Source of the DNA: Prochlorococcus sp. AG-402-K22
GTDB lineage: Bacteria; Cyanobacteriota; Cyanobacteriia; PCC-6307; Cyanobiaceae
Reading direction: 5' to 3'
Assembly: GCA_003216755.1 (NCBI GenBank)
Contig: QCIJ01000001.1
Span: 1-64,000 of the forward strand
Length of the DNA stretch: 64,000 nucleotides
Position 1 is the stretch's first letter; every line of letters starts with the position of its first letter. Position numbers and translations under genes: made by a program. The notes beneath the pieces were generated by a model. The model was not told where the DNA came from and made no database searches. It worked only from the letters and a program-made list of their open reading frames with translations. Shown in pieces: positions 58,476-64,000 of the stretch.

Positions 58476-58817
58476 ATGGATTATTTCCTTAAAGGCAATA
58501 AAACTTTGCTTACTTACACTTTAATAACGTTTGTCATAATATCCATTTTTGGAATAAACTTTTTTATAAGCTTTCTTGGTAATATTCTAATTCTTTTATT
58601 TTTAATTCCTCTCTTCTTATTACTGATATTATTTATAGTTTTTAACTCTTATAAATCAAAAATCAATACATGTAATAATTGTGGTGCAATATCCCTAGGT
58701 TTAAGTGATACCTGTATGAACTGCGGCGCAGAACTAAAGGATATAAACAAAGAAAGCAAATTCGATAAAAATCCGAGTGAGAGAACAATCGAAGTAAAGG
58801 CAGAAGAAGTTAAATAA
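58476..58817 (+). CDS. Two-helix membrane protein with zinc ribbon
   Basis: The 113-residue protein has two hydrophobic segments (LITFVIISIFGINFFISFLG, then ILILLFLIPLFLLLILFIVF) and a C-terminal zinc-ribbon: TCNNCGAISLG followed by DTCMNCGAEL. The four cysteines form two CxxC knuckles. It is coupled to the YihY gene by a 4-base gap. I do not know its function. Confidence 0.78.
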   Translation: MDYFLKGNKTLLTYTLITFVIISIFGINFFISFLGNILILLFLIPLFLLLILFIVFNSYKSKINTCNNCGAISLGLSDTCMNCGAELKDINKESKFDKNPSERTIEVKAEEVK

Positions 58818-58820
58818 AAA

Positions 58821-58967
58821 TTAGCCTATGCCAATTTGTCGTAAAATGCTTTGTCCAGTAATTAGTTCAGTTCCCAAACCAATCAAAATACCCATCATAG
58901 CCATACGACCATTCCACGTTTCGGCAAAATTGACAAATCCAAATCTTGGCTGATTGTTATCGTTCAT
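58821..58967 (-). CDS. hli: High-light-inducible protein (Hli), 48 aa
   Basis: This 48-residue protein has the single Chl-binding helix of the LHC superfamily: FAETWNGRMAMMGILIGLGT followed by ELITGQSIL. The AExWNGRxAM and ExxTGQ residues are the family's chlorophyll-binding core. Such proteins bind chlorophyll and carotenoid and protect photosystem assembly during light stress. It is too short for a length-limited gene finder. Its promoter has no recognisable HLR1 pair, so RpaB control is not shown here. Confidence 0.93.
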   Translation of the reverse strand: MNDNNQPRFGFVNFAETWNGRMAMMGILIGLGTELITGQSILRQIGIG

Positions 58968-59034
58968 AATTAACTTCCTTGTAATACTGTTATTTTAACG
59001 TTTTGAGGAAGAATTTATGAAAAATAATAAATGA

Positions 59035-59418
59035 TTATTTAACATGTCTTATACCATCAACAGGACGATACTCATCTCCAGTAAGTTCCTCATAAATAAT
59101 GGCTGGCAATCCTGTATCAAACATAGTTTGTAACGCTTCCTTGAGCATAGGATTCCATCCACCAGTACTAACTTTGCCATGTCTTACTGTCCAATCCCAT
59201 GTTCCTTGTAGATCTCTTGGTATTCTCCCTTCTCTATCTCTTCTAGCAACTAAATCTAGAGACTCGACTATACCTACAATAACTGGATTTTTACCATAAG
59301 AAGGGGTCAAGCTTAGTTCAAGCCTAACGGGATCTTCTTTAACCATTCTTAAACGAAACCTTGGTGGCAACTTAAGAGATCTTATGACCGCTGAGACAAT
59401 TTTTGTTCTTAATTCCAA
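59035..59418 (-). CDS. Conserved cyanobacterial hypothetical, 127 aa
   Basis: The soluble protein reads MELRTKIVSAVIRSLKLPPR, VESLDLVARRDREGRIPRDL and GTWDWTVRHGKVSTGGWNPM. It ends IIYEELTGDEYRPVDGIRHV. It looks well conserved, with little low-complexity sequence, and I recall relatives in other cyanobacteria, but I cannot name a family. It lies 67 bases upstream of hli on the same strand. Confidence 0.8.
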   Translation of the reverse strand: MELRTKIVSAVIRSLKLPPRFRLRMVKEDPVRLELSLTPSYGKNPVIVGIVESLDLVARRDREGRIPRDLQGTWDWTVRHGKVSTGGWNPMLKEALQTMFDTGLPAIIYEELTGDEYRPVDGIRHVK

Positions 59419-59443
59419 TTTTTTCCCTAAATTTAGATTTCAA

Positions 59444-59707
59444 TTAATCATTAGTTGAACCCTTTTCTTCAAGTGAAGAATCGTTATCATTTGAAAATCT
59501 CACTGTTAGGAGCTCCTCTTCTGTAATATTTCCTGATTTATCAAGAAGTTCTGGGTGTATTGTATATTTTTTTTGTCTAAATTTTGAGTTATTAAAACGT
59601 TTTTTTTCTGATCCAGATATATTCCATCCATTTGACATAACTTTGAAAGCTTTCCAAACTAGATAAGTGAGGGCCGCCGAATATATAATTGGAAATAAAA
59701 TCGTCAT
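59444..59707 (-). CDS. DUF2973 family protein
   Basis: The 87-residue protein has one N-terminal membrane segment (ILFPIIYSAALTYLVWKAFK) and the conserved tail TIHPELLDKSGNITEEELLT. That pattern of a His-Pro-Glu-Leu-Leu-Asp motif fits DUF2973, a small cyanobacterial membrane protein family of unknown role. It precedes the 127-residue gene by 25 bases on the same strand. Confidence 0.76.
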   Translation of the reverse strand: MTILFPIIYSAALTYLVWKAFKVMSNGWNISGSEKKRFNNSKFRQKKYTIHPELLDKSGNITEEELLTVRFSNDNDSSLEEKGSTND

Positions 59708-59852
59708 TAAGCTTATAAATTAATAAGTAATATAAACTATAATATAGCTCGAAAAAAAGAAAATTAGCTATTTTAATTTAATGAATTTTTCTCTAAACTA
59801 AATGAATTTTTTAGTATAGTTATGATAATAGAACACAAATATTTTGTACCAA

Positions 59853-61004
59853 ATGCATGAGAAAATAATAAGAAAATCAATATTGAAAAGCGACAAGAAT
59901 AAGAAATTATTTCTCTCATCAGTAATTGCATTAGGTTTTTTATATCCAATAAATGTAGTATCCCAATCATTAATTAATACAAAATTAAATGAAATTAATA
60001 ATTATTCAAACAAATCTTTTATAACGAAAGCTGTAGAAAAAACAGGTTCCTCTGTGGTGACAATTGATACTCAAAGATATGTTAAAAAAAGAAAATTTCA
60101 AAGAAATTCTCAACTATTTCTAGACCCATATTTTGAGAGATTTTTTGGATTAGATTTACCTAACGACAATCAGCCGAGGATAGAGCAAAGCCAAGGAAGT
60201 GGATTTATATTCGCAGACGGACTTGTAATGACTAATGCTCATGTTGTAAATGGATCGGATAAGGTAACTGTTGGTTTAACCAATGGCAAAAAATTAAACG
60301 CAAAACTTATAGGTCAAGACTTTTTTACTGATTTAGCCGTGCTTAAGATTGAAGGAAAAGGGCCTTGGCCAAAAGCCCAACTTGGAGATTCAACAAAAAT
60401 TAAAGTTGGTGATTGGGCAATCGCAGTTGGCAATCCATTCGGACTAGAAAACACAGTTACCCTTGGCATTATTAGTAATCTAAATAGAAACGTTACTCAA
60501 TTAGGAATATATGATAAAAAACTTGAACTGATTCAAACAGATGCTGCTATAAATCCTGGAAACTCTGGAGGACCACTATTAAATAGCAATGGGGAAGTAA
60601 TTGGTATTAATACCTTGATAAGATCAGGGCCAGGAGCGGGTTTAAGTTTCGCAATTCCAATTAATAAAGCTAAAGAAATTGCTTATCAACTAATAAATAA
60701 TGGAAAAGTAATACATCCTATGATTGGGATAAGCCTCATAGATGAAAGTAATCCTGAAACAAATAATATTTCTGTAAAAGTTGGTTATGTAGTACCAAAT
60801 AGTCCAGCTGAAAAGAGCGGATTTATGATAAATGATATAATAATAAAAGTGGGCAATAAAGATATTGAAGCTGCTTCAGATGTTATAAGCCAAATAACTA
60901 AAAATGGAATTAACAAAAAAGTAAATATATTATTGAAGCGAAGAAATACCTTTATAAGAATTAAAGTTCAACCAACTGATATTACTAATCTACAAAGTAA
61001 CTAA
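59853..61004 (+). CDS. HtrA/Deg-family serine protease
   Basis: The 383-residue protein has an N-terminal signal or anchor (FLSSVIALGFLYPINVVSQS), a trypsin-like domain and one PDZ domain. The catalytic triad is His in VMTNAHVVNG, Asp in FFTDLAVLKIEG and Ser in NPGNSGGPLLN. The PDZ domain begins near residue 290 (VVPNSPAEKSGFMINDIIIK). Cyanobacterial HhoA, HhoB and HtrA act on damaged periplasmic or lumenal proteins; the paralogue is not decided. ATG 59853 is preferred to an upstream TTG. Confidence 0.92.
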   Translation: MHEKIIRKSILKSDKNKKLFLSSVIALGFLYPINVVSQSLINTKLNEINNYSNKSFITKAVEKTGSSVVTIDTQRYVKKRKFQRNSQLFLDPYFERFFGLDLPNDNQPRIEQSQGSGFIFADGLVMTNAHVVNGSDKVTVGLTNGKKLNAKLIGQDFFTDLAVLKIEGKGPWPKAQLGDSTKIKVGDWAIAVGNPFGLENTVTLGIISNLNRNVTQLGIYDKKLELIQTDAAINPGNSGGPLLNSNGEVIGINTLIRSGPGAGLSFAIPINKAKEIAYQLINNGKVIHPMIGISLIDESNPETNNISVKVGYVVPNSPAEKSGFMINDIIIKVGNKDIEAASDVISQITKNGINKKVNILLKRRNTFIRIKVQPTDITNLQSN

Positions 61005-61043
61005 AAAATTTATTTATTAATTACAAGTTTTTGTACTTATTTT

Positions 61044-62654
61044 TTATTTTTTTTCTAAAAAATATTCGTAATTACCATCATATGAAAATAACTTTGAATC
61101 TTTAATTTCGACAATTCTATTTGCAACCTTGGAGATAAAATATCGATCATGAGAAACTATTAATAATGAACCTTTATAATTTTTAATTGCTAATTCTAAG
61201 TTTTCTTTACATTGAAGATCCAAATGATTAGTTGGTTCATCCAGTAGCAGAAAATTACTAGGATTCATAATCATAAGAGCCAATGCTAATCTTGCCTTTT
61301 CTCCACCACTGAGTTGTTTAACATACTTAAAAACAGTTTCATTTTGAAAGCCAAAACCTCCTAAAAATGTTCTTACTTTTTTTTGTGACCACTCCGGAGA
61401 TTCATAACATATTAAATCAATAACCCTCTCCTCTAGTGAAAGTGCTTCAGCCTGATTTTGTTCATAATAACTGGTAATTATATTATGTTTACCAAGATTA
61501 ATTTCTCCAATTTCAGGGAATATTTTTTTCATAATAATTTTAAGCAATGTAGATTTACCACAGCCATTAGGTCCTAGTACTGCTATTTTTTCTCCCGAAG
61601 AAATCTTTAAATTGACATCTAAAAAAAGGATTCTATCCTCATAACTATGAGACAAATTTTTGATATTTAGAACTAATTTTCCTGAGCGAGGACAATAGGG
61701 AAAATTAAAAGCTGGACTTTTTGATTTTGCTTTAGGAGCCTCAATTTTAGGAATCTTTTTTAATTGCTTTTCTCGACTCTTGGCTTGAGAACTTCTAGTT
61801 GCACTAGCTCTAAATCTATCTATGTACTTCTTCTGGATCTGAATTTCTTTTTGTTGTAATTGATATGCTTTATTTTGTGATTCTTCATTTAAAGATTTCT
61901 GTTCAGCAAAAAAAGAATAGTTACCATTATAAATTTCAGATATTCCTCTATCTACAAAAATTATTTTTTTACATAATTTGTCTAAAAAATATCTATCATG
62001 ACTAATTATAATTATTGAAATCTTAAGAGATGATAGATATTCTTCCAACCAGAAAATAGTATCCAAATCTAAATGATTGGTTGGTTCATCAAGTAAAAGT
62101 AAATCAGGTTTTTGTAAGATTATTTTTCCAAGTGCAATTTTCATCTGCCAGCCTCCTGAAAAATTTCCAACTAATTTATCAGCATCTTCGATAGAGAAAC
62201 CTAGTTGAGGCAATATTTTTTCTACATCAGATTGCATTTTATAGCCACCTAATGATTCAAATCTTGCTTGATATTTTGCGAGTTGATTTACTGATGTTTC
62301 AAGTTCATCAGTATGTTTTTTTATATCTAATGATTTTAATTTTTTTTCAATTTCCAATAGTTTAAGAGCAACTATTTTTATATCTTTGAAGGAACTTTCT
62401 AATTCCTCTCTCACTGAATAATTTAAATTACAATCTAACTCCTGTTTTAAATGGGCAATTTTAGGATTTCCCTCTTTGATAATCGTGCCACTTGTTTGAT
62501 CTTCATCACCAATTAAGATCTTGAATTGGGTTGATTTTCCTGCACCATTGGAACCAACTAAGCCAATTTTTTCTCCTTTCTTAATCTCCCAATTAATATT
62601 TTTTAAAACAACATCTGTAGAATAAATTTTGCTTACACCTTCAAATCTAATCAC
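61044..62654 (-). CDS. ABC-F family ATPase
   Basis: The 536-residue protein has two ATPase domains in one chain and no membrane segments: Walker A GSNGAGKST and GPNGCGKST, signatures FSGGW and LSGGEKARL, and Walker B LLLLDEPTNHLDLDT and FLLLDEPTNHLDLQC. A charged linker of about 70 residues separates them. ABC-F proteins act on ribosomes or in translation quality control; the subfamily (Uup or EttA-like) cannot be set here. Confidence 0.92.
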   Translation of the reverse strand: MIRFEGVSKIYSTDVVLKNINWEIKKGEKIGLVGSNGAGKSTQFKILIGDEDQTSGTIIKEGNPKIAHLKQELDCNLNYSVREELESSFKDIKIVALKLLEIEKKLKSLDIKKHTDELETSVNQLAKYQARFESLGGYKMQSDVEKILPQLGFSIEDADKLVGNFSGGWQMKIALGKIILQKPDLLLLDEPTNHLDLDTIFWLEEYLSSLKISIIIISHDRYFLDKLCKKIIFVDRGISEIYNGNYSFFAEQKSLNEESQNKAYQLQQKEIQIQKKYIDRFRASATRSSQAKSREKQLKKIPKIEAPKAKSKSPAFNFPYCPRSGKLVLNIKNLSHSYEDRILFLDVNLKISSGEKIAVLGPNGCGKSTLLKIIMKKIFPEIGEINLGKHNIITSYYEQNQAEALSLEERVIDLICYESPEWSQKKVRTFLGGFGFQNETVFKYVKQLSGGEKARLALALMIMNPSNFLLLDEPTNHLDLQCKENLELAIKNYKGSLLIVSHDRYFISKVANRIVEIKDSKLFSYDGNYEYFLEKK

Positions 62655-62725
62655 TGTTTTAAAAATAGAATTTACAAAATCTGAGCTTATTTACTAAAAA
62701 ATATTTTGTGGAATAAAATTGGATT

Positions 62726-62902
62726 ATGAAAAGAATAGAACAAATTGTAGTAATTTTCATAGCTGCAGCTCTTGCAATTCCAAGTTATTGGTTTTTTTGG
62801 ACTCTAGCTGGTGGAGGTGGCTACAACAAAAGAATAAAACCTACGACGAATCAAAATAATAATTATTCTAAACCTTACACTAAAGACCTCCTCGAGCCTT
62901 AA
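62726..62902 (+). CDS. Single-helix membrane peptide, 58 aa
   Basis: This ORF encodes one hydrophobic segment (IVVIFIAAALAIPSYWFFWT) with a glycine-rich hinge (LAGGGGYNKR) and a polar tail rich in Asn, Lys and Thr. The ATG is preceded by GGATT, a weak ribosome site. I cannot name the family. Its last 23 bases overlap the convergent Nif11-like gene. Confidence 0.68.
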   Translation: MKRIEQIVVIFIAAALAIPSYWFFWTLAGGGGYNKRIKPTTNQNNNYSKPYTKDLLEP

Positions 62903-63110
62903 CTAACCACATTTTAGTTGCCTCGTCGTCAATAGTCCCCAAATATTCAATAACCTCCTCTTTCGTAACAGAAATATTTAACTCATTTCCGATATCGCAA
63001 ATTTTATCTAGGGCTTTTTTGGGATTAGTCAAAGCTGTCATAAATAAACTTTGTTTCTTTTTGGAATCGTTTGCTATTAACTTATAAAGCTTTTCAGCAT
63101 TACTAGACAT
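62880..63110 (-). CDS. Nif11-like leader-type protein, 76 aa
   Basis: The protein resembles the Nif11 family: short N-terminal helix (AEKLYKLIANDSKKKQSLFM), then ALTNPKKALDKICDIGNELN and SVTKEEVIEYL. It ends ARGGL, a double glycine close to the C-terminus as in leader peptides, but with no core peptide after it. Nif11-like proteins in this genus include leaders of modified peptides and free-standing forms of unknown function. No lanthionine synthetase or transporter is in the window. Confidence 0.75.
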   Translation of the reverse strand: MSSNAEKLYKLIANDSKKKQSLFMTALTNPKKALDKICDIGNELNISVTKEEVIEYLGTIDDEATKMWLVKARGGL

Positions 63111-63144
63111 GTTTTTAAAATCTATTTATTAATAGACTATTACT

Positions 63145-63516
63145 TCAAGCTACATTTTGTTCATTATATTTATTAATAGACAAATCATTATCCGTATCTT
63201 TTATTTCTTTTGCTGATGCATCTGCCATACTTCTTGCATCTAAACATAATACCTTTCTTAGTTTCGCAAAATTAGCTGCATGAGAGTTTCTACCATCTTT
63301 TTGAGCATAATATTCAGACTGTTGAAGAATATGGTGAAGATGAGTTAACAAATATGGACTAATTACAGCTGATACCAACACATCACTATTTTCATTATCG
63401 TGAGAATCAGAATTAACTAATCTTTTTTTCTTTTTATCAATTATCGACCTATTAGGTGAATCAAGTTTTCTTGAATTTTTCATGGGGCAATACAAACAAT
63501 TAATTGATCCGGACAT
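63145..63516 (-). CDS. Hypothetical protein with CxxC, 123 aa
   Basis: From the ATG at 63516 (AAGGA ribosome site just upstream), the protein has one CxxC (NCLYCP) at the start, a lysine-rich segment, then a helical region LVSAVISPYLLTHLHHILQQ and AANFAKLRKVLCLDARSM. I do not recognise it. It is divergent from the ribbon-helix-helix gene with 84 bases between. The longer frame to 63540 uses GTG. Confidence 0.65.
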   Translation of the reverse strand: MSGSINCLYCPMKNSRKLDSPNRSIIDKKKKRLVNSDSHDNENSDVLVSAVISPYLLTHLHHILQQSEYYAQKDGRNSHAANFAKLRKVLCLDARSMADASAKEIKDTDNDLSINKYNEQNVA

Positions 63517-63600
63517 AATTTCCTTACTAATAATATACACAAAGATAGTATCCTTGACTAACTGTGTATACTAATAAGTAACAGTTATCCACTTTGCCTC

Positions 63601-63909
63601 ATGGCTACCCGTCAAAATTCAACAAATGGGAAGCCTAAATCACCTAGAATTCAAGTAGTTCTTCCAGAATTAATTTGTGAGCAACTGACTAATTTAGCTA
63701 ACAATGAATCTCGGACAGTAAGTAATATGGCAAAAGTCTTAATACAAGAGGGTATAAAAAAGTATTTTGAGAAAGAAGGGAACTTTTTTGTCGCAAAAAA
63801 TAATTTAAATACAGATGAATTTAGAGATGAACTTGAAAAACAAAGCATCAAAAGATTAAAAAAAGCTCCTCAAAGGATTAGATACTATAGAAAATCTGAT
63901 TTAAGATAA
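63601..63909 (+). CDS. Ribbon-helix-helix (CopG-like) DNA-binding protein
   Basis: The segment RIQVVLPELICEQLTNLANN with SRTVSNMAKVLIQEGIKKYF is a ribbon-helix-helix: a short strand and two helices. A basic C-terminal tail (KRLKKAPQRIRYYRKSDLR) may add DNA contacts. At 102 residues it is larger than the smallest CopG proteins. No toxin partner lies next to it, so it may regulate its divergent neighbour or itself; this is inference. Confidence 0.8.
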   Translation: MATRQNSTNGKPKSPRIQVVLPELICEQLTNLANNESRTVSNMAKVLIQEGIKKYFEKEGNFFVAKNNLNTDEFRDELEKQSIKRLKKAPQRIRYYRKSDLR

Positions 63910-64000
63910 TTAATTTTGAGGTAATTTCTGTAAATCTGCAGTTTTTCCCATAACTACCAAAATATTTCCCCTTTCCAAAATATATTTTGCAGGAGGATTA
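63910..64000 (-). CDS. TrkA-C-domain protein, C-terminal fragment
   Basis: The minus-strand frame from the window edge ends at 63910 and reads NPPAKYILERGNILVVMGKT, then ADLQKLPQN. This is the end of a TrkA-C (RCK-C) domain, which binds ligands in K+ channel regulators and some transporters. Most of the gene lies beyond the window, so only the domain end can be named. Confidence 0.7.
   Translation of the reverse strand, partial: NPPAKYILERGNILVVMGKTADLQKLPQN

Noticed and set aside
58968..59034. HLR1-type RpaB site before hli
   Set aside because: Only one half-site-like sequence (TATTACAAG); the spaced pair is absent.

Overview
This window is AT-rich, very gene-dense chromosomal DNA from a marine picocyanobacterium. 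Gene content and protein sequence match Prochlorococcus of a high-light-adapted (HL) clade. The evidence is photosynthetic: NDH-1 subunits including the oxyphotobacterial NdhM and NdhO, Ycf3, Ycf33, Ycf34, a high-light-inducible protein, a PetL-like peptide, RpaA, RpaB, a PedR-like regulator, an RbcR-type LysR regulator, and the plant-type poly-cis carotenoid pathway. Intergenic gaps are short, many genes overlap by 1 to 50 bases, and TTG/GTG starts are common. I see no prophage, insertion sequence, CRISPR array or rRNA operon. The species call is inference; I could not run a search.

Layout. 0-5.6 kb: end of citrate synthase gltA, ndhA-I-G-E, NAD kinase, a CYTH protein and a small ORF. 5.6-8.9 kb: PedR-like regulator, metF, a sugar nucleotidyltransferase, scpA. 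9-15.5 kb: ndhD, ndhF, a Z-ISO-type zeta-carotene isomerase, the divergent LysR gene, a DUF3172 protein and ndhM. 15.5-18 kb: crtP-crtB and an RRM protein. 18-25.4 kb: cca, ycf34, tsaB, then a lipid cluster plsC-fabD-fabH-plsX read from rpaB; PlsX carries an unusual repetitive N-terminal extension. 25.5-32.2 kb: radA, ycf3, copper P-type ATPase, tmk, holB, rpaA.

32.2-33.4 kb is the only loosely packed part: two gene-free gaps around one small hypothetical gene, with a repeated 16-mer, then tRNA-Asn and its terminator. 33.4-41.7 kb: ABC ATPase, UPF0367, cysteine synthase, J-domain protein, ndhO, epimerase, LpxB-related protein, TPR protein, IscA-type protein, crtQ and an SRPBCC protein. 41.7-50.2 kb: hemD, rbfA, ycf33, GST, a putative lumenal protein, a CRR7-like protein, aroK, a double-domain pterin synthase with a RibD-C reductase, a FemAB-like protein, DUF4346, petL-like and rimO. 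50.3-64 kb: VKOR-thioredoxin, nadB, DUF3120, a cyanobacterial radical SAM protein, TolC-like protein, inositol-phosphatase-family protein, YihY, a zinc-ribbon membrane protein, hli, small conserved proteins, HtrA protease, an ABC-F ATPase, then small accessory genes (58-aa membrane peptide, Nif11-like, ribbon-helix-helix) and the end of a TrkA-C protein.

How the genes work together. Eight NDH-1 subunits plus a CRR7-like factor lie in four places. The carotenoid steps phytoene synthase, phytoene desaturase, zeta-carotene isomerase and zeta-carotene desaturase are all present. The lipid cluster carries acyl chains from malonyl-CoA to phosphatidate. Light and redox regulation is represented by RpaA, RpaB, PedR-like and RbcR.

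Most of the window is ordinary core genome. The least ordinary features are the 11-residue-repeat extension of PlsX, the tandem PTPS protein whose first domain lacks a catalytic histidine, the 18-bp palindrome before the LysR gene, and the small-gene cluster at the right edge.
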